Source: Loxodes magnus (Eukaryota > Ciliophora > Karyorelictea > Loxodida > Loxodidae). Taken from it: a stretch of 64,000 nt of DNA. Each line of letters begins with the position of its first letter. Within the stretch, counting starts at the first letter, position 1. Below are positions 12,913 to 23,603 of this stretch, one piece after another. The notes under the pieces were generated by a model, which searched no databases, was not told where the DNA came from, and was given only the letters and a program-made list of their open reading frames with translations. The position numbers were made by a program, and so were the translations under genes. The stretch is from assembly GCA_946699065.1 (NCBI GenBank), contig CAMPDV010000500.1:124001-188000 (forward strand), read 5' to 3'.

Positions 12913-13081
12913 TTTTATTATTATTTAGACTACAAAAGCTATAAAGGCAATTTATAACAGTTACCATCAAAAATTAAGTAAAAATATCAACTATTACATT
13001 ATTACTTTATTTATAGTATTTATTTAAAAGTACAATATTAAGCTATTATATCAAGTAGCAATCCTATATTCTGCATGCCGC

Positions 13082-13100
13082 CAATCTTGTCTCAAGATTG
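13082..13100. promoter_or_regulatory. Perfect 8-bp inverted repeat between RING-kelch and L1
   Basis: CAATCTTG and CAAGATTG are separated by three bases, preceded by GCATGCCGC, an unusually G+C-rich word here. It lies in the spacer between the divergent RING-kelch gene and L1. The same place in the other cassettes (25165, 39710, 51060) has decayed versions. It might mark the L1 5' boundary or be a regulatory hairpin; function unknown. Confidence 0.4.
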
Positions 13101-13104
13101 CTTA

Positions 13105-15683
13105 GTAAATTTAACAAAGGCATAAAAGAGCTTTACAAAATATCTTTGATAATATTTTTAAGAAAAACGTCTCTATCACAAAATATATTAACTACTAGAA
13201 GTAATGCAGAAAAAAAAGGATAGAAATCTAAAATCTAGGCAACCTATCAAAAAAAAGTAGGAAATTTAGAACATCATACTCAAACCACAGCTCTGTGCAA
13301 ATCATTTTAATGGAAAAAGAAAGGAAACGGCAAATGTCATAGAATGATGACGAGATTATCCAGCTCAAAACTGCTAAAAGAGTAGGAGTTACCTATTTCA
13401 ATCAATTTTTAAAAGAAAATTACTACAAACAAAGACTTAGTCCAGCAGAAAGGCAAGAAAATGAAATAATTCAAGCATTTCTCAGATATTTGAATTAAGA
13501 ATATGGTAAAAATATTTAGAGTGTGAAAATCTTTCAGGCAGGAATAATTATTATATGCTTCAAAAATAAGGAAACACTCATACAATTCGAAAATAATTAA
13601 GCATGGAAGTGTATAAATTTTGTAATGCCAACAGAGCAAAGAAATATAGAGGAATTCATGATTCATTGAATATTTAATGTATATTCAAGTTTGAACCAGG
13701 TAGAAATCCATCTATAGCAGTGCAGAAAAATAGTATGTACAGAAATCGGAACCGTTAAAGGTACTAACGGGAGCCAATGGAAAAATGAAAAATTATTTAG
13801 AATTGAAGGAGATCAAAGATGCAGAAAGTATGCCAGATAAGTTAGACGAAGGAGATATAAGCAATTACTTGAATCATCCATCAATTTGAAAATGTATGAA
13901 CTGTAACCGAAAAGGACATAGCTCAAGTTGATACTTAAGAAAAAAACCATATAAGGAAACAATTAAAAATGCTAATGAAGTAAAAATCAGGCTGATGTAT
14001 TAGGAAATCAGAAATAAAACGCCTTACTATAAAGAGAAATTGATAGCGAAGGAAAAGAAAGCGAAGAAAACTGAAAAAGATTAACCTTCAATTAAATATC
14101 ACATTTCATTTCTAGCAAAAGCAGCAAGTTTAAGTCATAATAAAGTTGCTTCGAAAGCGATTGACTAAAATAGATACTTAACTACAAAATTAAATAAATA
14201 AAACTGAGACGAAACGATACATGTCACAAAAATCAGAAAGTAAAATAAGAAATATGGCAAAAAAAAACTGAAACAACTAGAAAGCAGTGACAGGAAGGAA
14301 GTATACAAAATACAGCACTGTCTAAAAAAAATAAAAAATAATATAAGATGATAGTATTGAGTAAAAAAATTGAAGAAAAAAGTACAGGAAAAATAATAAA
14401 CATTAGAACGATTTGGTTTTCATACTATTAATGAAGAGGAACTAAAAATCCAGGATAGGAGGATCAAGAAAAATAGGAAGTGCAAGGAAATTACTAATAT
14501 AATAAAATAGACAGAATTAGACATAGGTACAACAAATATCAGAGGAATAAAATAAAACAGAAGAATTAAACGAGTTTATTTGTGAAAAGAAGATAGAAAT
14601 TATGGCGATTTAAGAAATATTTGCGGATCAAACCGATGAAATACCTTATATATACGGATTCAGAGCAATAATAAAATTGAGCACAAAACACTGCAAAGGA
14701 GTAGCATTTTATAAAAAAGATGGAATTAACAGCAGAACCAAAGTATTAGATATAGCGGATCTCAATCAAGCAGAATTATTTTAGAGGAAGATTAAATGTT
14801 TACACTTGATGATCATGATCGGCTGGCATTGATAAAAGTATATTGCACTACATCATCCGACTCTGATTAACTAATACCCTTTTATGAAAATCAATAATAA
14901 AACATAATAACAAAAAGCAGCAGAGGATTATAAATTTTAATATTAGAAGATTTTAATGCGCATATTTCCCAATTTTTACCGTATGAGCAGAATAATGCAG
15001 GTTAATACTTATTAACTTGATGAAAGATTATCTTTTAGAATGTAAAGATCAAATCAAGATAAAAACTTCATCATAACATAAGGGAAAGGATAATTCAAAA
15101 TAGAATATTTCTTAACTGATCAGTATATATTTTCTAACATTATTAGCACAAAATCTATCAATAGAGACTAATAGGAGATCATTAGCCAGGTAAAAAAAGA
15201 TGAACATTGCGGAAGAATATCGAATATCGAAAAAATCCATAAATTAAAAGGATAAGCTTTCAAAAATTAAAGAATAAAAGGTTGAAGAGAGATTCAAAGA
15301 ATGATTTGAGAAATAGATCTTAGTGTATTCGAAAATTTAGATAGCGAAGCATACTATGAAAAATGATTTAATTAAATCCAACAAGAAGTGACCAAAGCGA
15401 TATGTGGCTTTGCAACAAATTAAATGAGAAAATAAGAATATACAGCAGAAATAATAAAACTAAGAAAAAATTTCTAATAGTAAGCGAAATAAGTAAAATA
15501 TCTAATTAGATAAGAAGGCTAAGAAATTGATAATTATATTAAAATGAGATAAGAATTAAGGAGAAAATTTAGACTGCGTCGAAAAAAAGAAAGAAAAAAT
15601 AAATTAAATATTTTCTTAGATGAAATTAATTAAGGAAACTTGAAAAGGAATATAAAAATAATTAAAGTAGAGAAAATATGCAC
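13105..15683 (+). mobile_element. L1 non-LTR retrotransposon copy B, lacking RT
   Basis: Begins about 190 bp from the RING-kelch start codon, transcribed away from it. ORF1 (about 13345-14100) reads RVGVTYFNQFLKENYYKQR and then a beta-alpha-like segment IIIICFKNKETLIQFENN, compatible with an RNA-binding fold, then the zinc knuckle CMNCNRKGH (about 13896). ORF2 begins with the AP endonuclease: EIMAIQEIFADQTDEIPYIY with the catalytic Glu, then KGVAFY, ILILEDFNAHI (about 14938-14970) and FKIEYFLTDQY (about 15094). An EN-RT linker with AICGFATNQMRK (about 15394) follows. The element stops at GAGAAAATATGCACCATGG (15670-15688), before any reverse transcriptase. Small frameshifts are present. Confidence 0.8.
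14560..15180 (+). pseudogene. L1-B AP-type endonuclease domain
   Basis: The clearest copy of this domain among the L1s. Motifs in order: MAIQE (metal-binding Glu), GFRAIIK, CKGVAFY, then after a frameshift a segment corresponding to GRLIGLTLDD..VYN of copy D, ILILEDFNAHI (GDFNA motif with the first Gly replaced by Glu), and FKIEYFLTD, the region that precedes the last catalytic His. EN domains of this type cut one strand of target DNA to prime reverse transcription. The frame depends on TAA=Gln (for example NNAGQY). The Gly-to-Glu change and frameshift suggest it is inactive. Confidence 0.7.
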
Positions 15684-15689
15684 CATGGA

Positions 15690-16168
15690 AACAAATAAAA
15701 GGTATTTCTATCAATAATGTTTAATTTAAATATATAGCATTAAAAGAATATCTAGAGTAAAATCTTGCATCTATTAGCTTGATAGTACTTTTATACTGGT
15801 AGAGGATATTTTGGTTATGTTTAGCGCTGAATATGAGGTACTAATTAGACTATATTTATTAGTTAAAGGTATAGTCTTATGAAGACTAAGTTGTTGACTT
15901 AGATTTAAGTAGTCTATACTTGCATTTAAAATTAGAGGTAAATAATTTAGTATGTTTTTAAGTTTGGAAGATATATTGAAATAAGTATTTGATAAAATCT
16001 AAGGAGTATTAAGGTATAGCTTAAGCATATAGGCAAATTAAAGTTAGAAAATATAGTAATAAAAGTTGATAAAGCTAAGTATAATATATACTATCTCAAT
16101 TATATATTTTAAGGTATATAAATAAGCTAGTGATATCTATTAGGTAAATAATAAAGCTCAGATTTAGT
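15690..16168. other. Intergenic stretch between L1-B and the next gene
   Basis: Starts directly at the L1 breakpoint and is nearly identical in the second unit (41,690-42,140). In an all-sense code it is open in every frame. I see no domain, start context or composition that favours a gene. It contains nothing else that I can name. Confidence 0.4.
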
Positions 16169-17173
16169 ATGAAGCAAATTAAACCTAATAAATTTCAGTA
16201 AGTAATAGAACGTTAAGTTTAGAAAAGAAAATATAGATTAACTTCAAGCTAAATAGGAGTAAGATATTATTAATGAAGTCAACTCTTAATTCACTTACTA
16301 ACAAAATTTGAATCAGTTTAGTTGATTTTAGTCTAAAAGTGTGTTTTGACATGCTTAGTAAGAAAGTTTGACTAGAATCTGTAGGAAATAGAAGCTGGTA
16401 AATAACTTTGATGAGCAAAATAAAGTAATGTTATTATATAAAAAGCTTAGTTAACTTGAATAAATAGCAGAATATTTTAAGGTTATTCATGTTCTAAGAG
16501 ATTTTATAGGGATTTGAAGATAAAGAGTATATCAATAGATAAATTATATCCCTAAACTTGAGGGAATAAAATAAATTTATTAAAAGAACTCTAAAAATGA
16601 ACGAGAGTATAACTATCTAGCTTCTTTTCATGTAAGAAGTCAGATATCTAATGGTTAGCTTGTATTATTAAGAAGTCAAGGAAAGAAGTTTGATAAAGAG
16701 GAAATTCTTAAGAAATATTAAAAAAGATTAATGATAATTAGAATCATCCTGAGTTGAATAAAAAATGTAAGATCAAGAAATAATTTGTCTTCAGAATAAA
16801 TTATCTAGACAATATAGAGATATAAGATTTGAAAGATAAATAAAGAACTTTATTTACTTAAGAAAGAAGAGTAGATGATTTTAGTTTGAATCAAGAACGT
16901 ATATATATAGTATATTATAGAGATTATCTTAAGTTATACTTCTAATGCTTTTAGTCATTATAGAAAATTAAATTAATGCATAAATACGAGTACTAAGAAA
17001 CGCTATACATTCTAATTAATTTGATATATGTTTATAAGAGTTTTATTATAATTTACTTAATAAGAAATTATTAAGATTTTATTTTTAAATTTACCACAAA
17101 ATATCCATTATTTTCATATTTCTGTCTTCCTAACTAGCAATATTAGTAAAACTTTGTTCTACAAGACATTTGA
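16169..17173 (+). CDS. Putative unidentified helical protein with a 25-nt intron, copy 1
   Basis: ATG at 16169 begins MKQIKPNKFQ. Removing a candidate intron (16198-16222, starting GTAAGT and ending TTTAG) joins this to KENIDQLQAKQEQDIINE in one frame. That frame then runs through YKKLSQLEQIAEYFKVIH, FIGIWRQRVYQQ (W=TGA), ASFHVRSQISNGQLVLLRS and KFDKEEILKKYQ. Near 16730 a run of six A needs one base more to continue as INDNQNHPELNKK and NQERIYIVYYRDYLK. The missing base is also absent in copy 2, so it is either real or a systematic error. No family recognised; mostly helical and basic. The stop (TGA 17171) is uncertain. The standard-code frame at 16185-16418 on the other strand is a shadow. 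Confidence 0.5.
16198..16222 (+). other. Candidate 25-nt spliceosomal intron
   Basis: GTAAGTAATAGAACGTTAAG then TTTAG. It has a strong 5' splice site (GTAAGT) and a TTTAG 3' end, and its removal corrects the frame between two protein-like segments. Identical in the second unit at 42170-42194. Tiny introns of this size are typical of several ciliate groups. Confidence 0.5.
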
Positions 17174-20121
17174 CGAATCCTTCTATTTAATAACATGTCT
17201 TAACAATACTTTACTATTCCATTATTTTCCATATTTATACTCTTTCTAGGTTTTCATTTGGAAATCTTGCTTGATGTCTAAATAATTAGTCTAGGGGTTA
17301 TTTACAATGTCAATTGGTATGACTTTTGATAGATATTTTAGATGATTAGTAAGGCACTTTTTAGAAATTTTAGATTGACAATGTAACATCCTTGTTGATC
17401 TACTTCTAGGATACTTTTGTTTAACTGCAGGTTCTTAACTTTAATCTTGCTATTAATTCTCCTAATTGAATAGCTAAACCTAAATTTCCTCTATTAATCA
17501 TTTGAATTTCTTATATAAAAACTTTATCTATTTTCTCTTAAAAATCCCTTATAGATATTTTGCTTAAGTTCATACTTGATAGAACTCCAAGATATTGGGT
17601 CTTTATTAATATTCATACTAAAAGCATCTTAATAGCAAATTATTAATTTAGTGAGCTTACTAGATCATTTATCTTCAAAAGGTTATAATTAAATCTAGGT
17701 AACTGTACAAGGTATTAACTTGTACAGAATCAGAAAAACTCATAATTGATTAAAAAGTAAGTTTAAGGGTATAAAGCTATACTTTTAACTTTAGAGTACA
17801 AAGATAAAAGATCTATCTCAGTTATTAATCATATAAATGATTATTCAATAAGCTTCTATATTAGTCATTTAAACTCATTTTTCAAATATTACAATGTATA
17901 GAGCTTCATATATATAGATTTAGGTAAAAACCATTCAAACAAAAACAGACTATTATTAACTCTTTAAAACTTATATAATCCATTCTTTTACAAGGACAAT
18001 CAACTTTAGCTTTATTTCCACAAGGACATTCTATTTTACAATTTGCTTTATGGATCACAAAGGCACATTTTAGACTATTTATTCAATCGGATTTGAATAA
18101 GAGATAGTGGCTTTTCCTATTTAGATACTTACAATGTTTCCTATTAACTTGATTCATTTTCATCTTTTTTAAAATTTTGAGCATGATATTAATCCAAAGC
18201 TTCTTACACCTTACCTAAGAAGCTATATGTTGATTCTTGATGCTTGACAGATGTCTAAATAATCTAATAATACTTGTCACTATTAATTTAAGAAGCCAAC
18301 TTGCTTTCTTGTTCTAATTTTATAGCCAATATTCTAACTTCTGACTAAGAAGAACAGCTTGATTTGGCTAAAATATCTCTCTACTATCTCTTATCCGTTT
18401 GATTTGGCTTTTAATTAGGATGGATATAAGTGTATATAATTTGATTTATAGATGTCCTTTAGAGCTGAGGTTAATAAAGGCGTAGCTAATCTTGCATATA
18501 ATTAGATAATAATGAAATAAAGGCCTATGGCTAATTGATGGCATTTTCATATGTTTCTCCTTTAATACTTTGATGGTTATTAATTGGTAGCTAGCTATAT
18601 ATATAAGTGCTTCTTTTGAAGGTTGCTTGTGTTTTTCATTTGAGATAAATCTCTTAAAAATAGAGTTTCTTAGATAGCTATATTATTATACATAAGAGTA
18701 TCTAATGGATATATAGTAATTAATACTCCAGATATTAATAAATCTCTATAGAAGGGATAATTCTTAATTATTAGTAAAGTAGAGATAAAATGCCATATAT
18801 GATGTATTAAACTCAGTTAGATATATAAAAATGAGCTAAATCTAGTTAATAGCTAATTAATATATGCAATTAGACAGTTAACCTTACTCCTATCATTAAC
18901 TCAAAAGTGTTTGATGTAAACTGAAAATAGGGAAGTTTATAAAGGTTATGTAGCAAGATATTAAACTGCAAATTGCTAGGATCTAAATAAGAAGCTAAAA
19001 TACTATAATGTTGATTATGATCTCTATTAGCATCTTAAATACTTTTAACTATTTACTTAGTAAAATTGTATACCTAGCTAATCACTTAAAGACTAGAATC
19101 AATAAATTTCATAATGTCACTCAATCTAGAGTATTGGCCTAATATCATTAGTATGTCTTAATGATTGTTTAAACTCATCTTACTGAATTTTAGATGTTTT
19201 TTCAATAATTTTCAAAAGCTTAAGGCTTATAACTGGAAATTAAATTAAGATTTGTACAGAAGATTAAAGCTTTTTTATAGAATTATGTAAATAGGTCAGC
19301 TTCTTATTTTTCAACTAGGTATTATGCTTCAGTCAATATCTTAATTATTATCTTGGATTAAAACAAGCATAGAAACTAGTTCAAGAGTAAGATATCTTTA
19401 TTTCTAAAACTGTTACAAATTACTTGTGCCAATCAAAAAAAGACTCACAAAAACATTCAGCTTTTATTTTTCTTGCTATGATAGACAAACTGATTTCAGA
19501 TTATAGTTCCTTAATATCTTTCTACTAGTTTAATCTAAAGTGGAAAAAAGTAAATATTCTCTATATAAAGCGAAAGAAACCATCCATAAAAAAGTAAGAG
19601 ATATTATTATAGTGCAGGTACTTAATTAACTTCAATTGATCAATTTCATTTAAAAAACTTGCTTAAATAAATAAATCTTTTAGAAAGGTTAAAGATGAAT
19701 ATTCCCCTTCTTTGAGCCTTAGCCAATAAGAATTAAAAGAGTATAATTAGATATTCGTTATTGTAAAATAGGTCCAACATTTAAGTTCTTCTACTTTAAT
19801 TTTCTTCTTCCAATTATTCTTATAAAGCTAAAACTTCTACTCCTTATTTTTACTTTTATTCTTGTAAATCCTTAATTTAACACAAGCTATGGAGCTAATA
19901 GCTGGTTTAAGACAATGATGCAAATCATATGATTAAAAGGGAAGCTAATTAAATAAATAGAAGCAATTCTTACCTCGTATCTTCGTATTGAGTAACTAAA
20001 ATTCATTCGATATATCTCCTTTAAACTATGAGTAGAAAATTAAGATTTAATTAAACATAAACTCTCTTAAATTGGAGTAACAAACTTTAACCCAATAAGT
20101 ATAAGTACCTATAAAAAACAT
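17100..20121 (-). CDS. Putative large unidentified protein(s), frame interrupted, copy 1
   Basis: The - strand is purine-rich throughout and gives protein-like translations, but in different frames that must be joined by introns or indels. Segments I consider likely: IKDLQEQKQKQGVEVLALQ (about 19860, coiled coil), FLNEIDQLKLIKYLHYNN (about 19630), SILASYLDPSNLQFNILL (about 18980), NEKHKQPSKEALIYIASY (about 18630), and a Cys-rich module HCKYLNRKSHYLLFKSD..KC..NCKIECPCGNKAKVDCPC (about 18160-18000). A separate start may lie near 17610 (MNINKDPISWSSIKYEL). The Cys-rich module suggests zinc binding. I do not recognise a family. Start 20121 is only one possibility. It is present almost unchanged in the second unit. 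Confidence 0.35.
17990..18165 (-). other. Cys-rich probable zinc-binding segment
   Basis: In one frame the - strand encodes seven Cys and several His within about 55 residues, including CKIECPCGNKAKVDCPC. The spacing CPCxxxxxxxCPC is not a RING and not a standard zinc knuckle. It is part of the preceding putative gene. Confidence 0.45.
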
Positions 20122-21110
20122 TAATACAAACTTAAAACCCTAAATTTAAAAACACATAACAGACTTTAAGTCTCTAGACTTATACATCAAATTCTTAAAC
20201 CAAAACCTAATCTTAGAGCCTTCAAAATTTAACATCATCAAAGATACCTTTTAATTTCATATTTATATGCAAATTTCCATTTACCATCATAAAATCAATA
20301 TATGCACTTTTCATCCTCATTATTATGTAAATCATAGATTCAAGTACTCCCACAATATTTCCTATCTTAAAACCTAATTCACTCTCCTTACTTCAAATTG
20401 TCAAAACATTAACCAAGTAAATACAGTTAAATAGAAGAGAGGCTTTAGATATGAGACAGCACTATGTTACATAATTAATCAATGCAGATTAGTTTTTATA
20501 TCTCTAAGTTAATGGACCAGAAGTCTATAACTAATTCAGACTAAAGCAGTTTATAACGCTAATGGACTAATACTACTTAGTTTGTGCTTTGATTAAGAAA
20601 ATGCAAACTCTTTGCTTTTATATAATACTACAACTGGACTAATCTTACATTTTTAAATGAATCTAATTAATACAATGAAGCAGTCAGTATTTGAATAGGA
20701 TTTAACTATGAACAATTTTTCAGAATCATTCCCAAAAAGTCCTTGAATCTTGAATCTAAACAAAAAAATTCATCAACTATAGTAGAATATGGAGTCACTA
20801 AGCTTTTCTTACTTATTAACAAAGATTACTCTTAAAGGATTTAGACCATAGCCAACTATCCTTAAATCTACAAAAAGGGATTTGCTTTATTTCTTAGCTA
20901 CAGAAATTCTCGTAGTCTTTGGAAAAATTAGTTTTTATGACCTTATTGGATTCTAGTTCGGTGATAGAGTGACTTTGAGTGAGGTAAATTATCAATTTTA
21001 TTGCTTAGAGCTATCTTTAAACTCAGTATTAGAGTAGATCTCTTTAAATTAAATAGACTAAAATTAAATGATTAGTATTAAGTTTAAGACATATAACATC
21101 TTGAAATTTA
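20122..21110. other. Mostly unassigned; holds two segments absent from the second unit
   Basis: Nothing here could be assigned to a gene. Compared with 46,100-46,560, copy 1 has two extra blocks, 20318-20559 (242 bp, flanked by CT) and 20762-21022 (261 bp, flanked by direct repeats TAAAC). The rest is alike in the two units. One AAACCCTAAAT near 20140 is isolated and not a telomere. Confidence 0.5.
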
Positions 21111-21114
21111 AGTT

Positions 21115-21640
21115 AATTTAAGTAGGAAGTATAGAGGATTATAAAGTTGAGATATTTAAAGATATTATCTGACCTACAAATGCAACAGACACACCCTCTC
21201 AAAGTTAAAACGAGTTTCAAATTTCATGATTATTGCAATACAGATGGTAGTTACATAAGCTGAGTAGATGGATATTGCAAGGGAAGAGAATTTTATTTCC
21301 ACATAATAAATATCAGAAACTATATTTTAGCATTTTACAAAATCAAGCAAACATATATTTATACTGGTGCAAGTTTATTTAACTATGATTTTGTTATGAG
21401 CGAATGATCACAAAAGAAGGATTAGTATGGACATTTCCATTTAATATCTGCAAGTAGCTTACTCACTATTCAACTAACGGAGTTTTATGTAGACAAAAGA
21501 TTTATTGTACCTTTCACTTCTGGAGGAAATACAGCTCCTGATTTACCTGACTCTTAGCGATTTCCTTATTCCGTCCGAACTAAACCAAGATTTGCTTTTT
21601 AAGGATAAGTTTTTACTTTCTTATATGTCCTTTTAAACGT
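21115..21640 (+). CDS. Putative unidentified protein fragment, copy 1
   Basis: One frame reads DYCNTDGSYISWVDGYCKG, YILAFYKIKQTYIYTGA, VMSEWSQKKDQYGHFHL and IVPFTSGGNTAPDLPDS. Tryptophans in YISWVD and SEWS are TGA. Upstream, in another frame, is VEIFKDIIWP then TDTPSQSQNE; an intron or indel near 21215 would join them. Beta-rich composition with spaced Cys hints at an extracellular or lectin-like fold, but no family is recognised. The second unit (46,560-47,010) has lost about 80 bp inside this stretch, so only copy 1 may be whole. Confidence 0.4.
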
Positions 21641-22510
21641 AAAATAAATCTAAGTTAGGTTTTTTAAGAAATTATGTTTTTTTACCTTTTTTCTACTTTT
21701 TTTGTATCTCCAGCATCTTTATTTTATGTTTCCTAGCCTTCTACACAGTCAGCATATAATTGATCTTCTTTTTATTACTTGATTAATTATCTAATTTTTT
21801 TAGAATTTATTAGTATATAAGCTTGATTACTCAATCTCCATTTGATTGTGAAAAGCTTTAATTATAACTTATTCATGGTTTATTTAATTAAGATTTCTAA
21901 TTTCTTATATTTTATTTTCTGTTTTTTTTCTTAATTAAATAGAAGTGTAGAAGCTTTTAAGCTAAATTCTGTATTTTAGATTTATTACTTAATTTTAAAG
22001 TAAATGCTGCTTATTTGCTTAATTATTTGCTAAACATTTAAGCAAACATAAGAAAAAATGAATTTTATTATTTTTAATTTTTAGATTAATGTACTTCTCT
22101 CATTATTTATAGAAAATATTATTAAAATGTGGTTAATTATTGAGATAAAGGGAAGTTATTAAGGTCTTATCATTAGGTTATCTATGATTCGAAGGGTTGC
22201 AGATCTTAAAGTTAGTGTCATTTCAGTTTGATGAGCTAATGGTCTGATAAGGAAAGAGTTGTAGATAAGTAATAAAATTTAAGATGAAATGAAGTAAAAA
22301 TTTGATTAGAAAGTTTTAACAAACTAAATGAAAAATGAAATATAAATAGGATAGTAAAGATAAAAATAATAATAAAATAATTTTTATAAATAATTTAATC
22401 ATTCACAATCAAAAAGTAAAGCTATATCTCTTGCAAACAAATAAATTAATTGTGTAATACATTAAAAAAATTATCTTTTCGAATTAGAGATTAAAACAAT
22501 TATTTAAAAA
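21641..22510. other. Unassigned AT-rich spacer
   Basis: T-rich then A-rich sequence without a recognisable gene. It is conserved in the second unit (about 47,010-47,900) with many small differences. Confidence 0.4.
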
Positions 22511-23043
22511 GATTGGAGTGATAAAAAATATAACATTTTTTGGAACTTATTTTGTTCAAAGAGTTTTTAGCAATAGCATTTTTTTCTTCTATAATGCTAA
22601 ACTTTGGTTTTTTCCATAAATCTAAGGTAATTAAGTCATTTTATCTCATTGCTTATTCATTTAAAGGATCTTTTATTATTCTATCAGTTACTATCTATCT
22701 CAGATGCAATTTAAATAATTATTTAAGCAATTTTTATTCTTTAGAATTAAATATTTTGCTACCAATCTTTATAGTTTCTTATCCTTTATTTAGCATTTCT
22801 TTAGGTATCTTATTTATATTTATTTATCTTTTATTTCAATGTGTTATTTCTTGTTACATATTTTACTACTTTTATTATTTTTCAACCCATTGATTATTAA
22901 TTTTATTTGCTTTTTATCTTATTCATAATATCTTATCTGCTGATTTTATAGTTCATCTTATTTTTCTTGCTTTTTCTCACCATTAAATATCCCTTTAAAA
23001 TCTTTATTTAGATGTAACTGAGTATAGTTTAATGGTCTATCAT
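22511..23043 (-). mobile_element. L2 5' fragment, M block copy 1
   Basis: The - strand matches the start of L2-B (37,602 downward): an ATG at 23043, then sequence homologous to ISQYDLNNIQIKPLGGIF, with a large internal deletion and frameshifts. It keeps the region around WKSQSLTL of L2-B. The apparent 117-codon hydrophobic frame on the + strand (22540-22893) is its antisense. Only the 5' part is present, which is unusual because LINE insertions are normally truncated at the 5' end. Confidence 0.55.
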
Positions 23044-23603
23044 ATTAATCTCGAAAAGTTATTATGTTTGAGTTTTTATCGAAAGTAGAGGAGTTATAAT
23101 GGTTTTATTATATTATTGGCTATAGAAAATACATTTTAAGTATAAAGTAGTTAGTTTAATATAAAATAAAGAAAATAATGCATTTTAGATTTTAAGATGT
23201 TGAATTGATGATAGTAGTGATGACTTAATTATTATTTAGATATAGGTATAGCTTAATTATTATTTAATTATAGCTTTGATTTTATTAGATAAATAGAAAT
23301 CTAAGTAGAACTTGTATAATTTGAATATAAGGATGTATTTAAAGATAGTTCTTTTGATTATGTTGAATATGTTTTGGTATATTATAAGCTATATATTTAT
23401 ATCTGAATAATGATAATATTTGAATAATAGATTTTTAAAGATGTTTAGATAAAATCTTATTCTTCATTTATTTCAGACGCTTTAAATATTTTAATAAGTA
23501 GTAACATATTTAACTAATTAAAGATCTTTTAACTACTTCTTTACATATTAAATTATATTTATTTTAAATAATATTAATAAAATAGATATTATTATTATGT
23601 TTA

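Noticed and set aside
15690..17100. A single open frame of over 450 codons running on from L1-B
   Set aside because: If all stops are sense, any frame stays open. Its TGA count is about what chance gives, and other frames are more protein-like from 16,169 on.
18200..18450. Transposase-like motif SNGQEIVERYFSQIK
   Set aside because: It lies in a frame that competes with a better one (REIFQPNQAVLLSQKLEYW), and no other catalytic motif could be placed.
20130..20150. Telomere-like AAACCCTAAAT
   Set aside because: A single occurrence without tandem repetition.
22540..22893. 117-codon apparent membrane protein
   Set aside because: It is antisense to the L2 ORF1 fragment and does not survive in the second unit.
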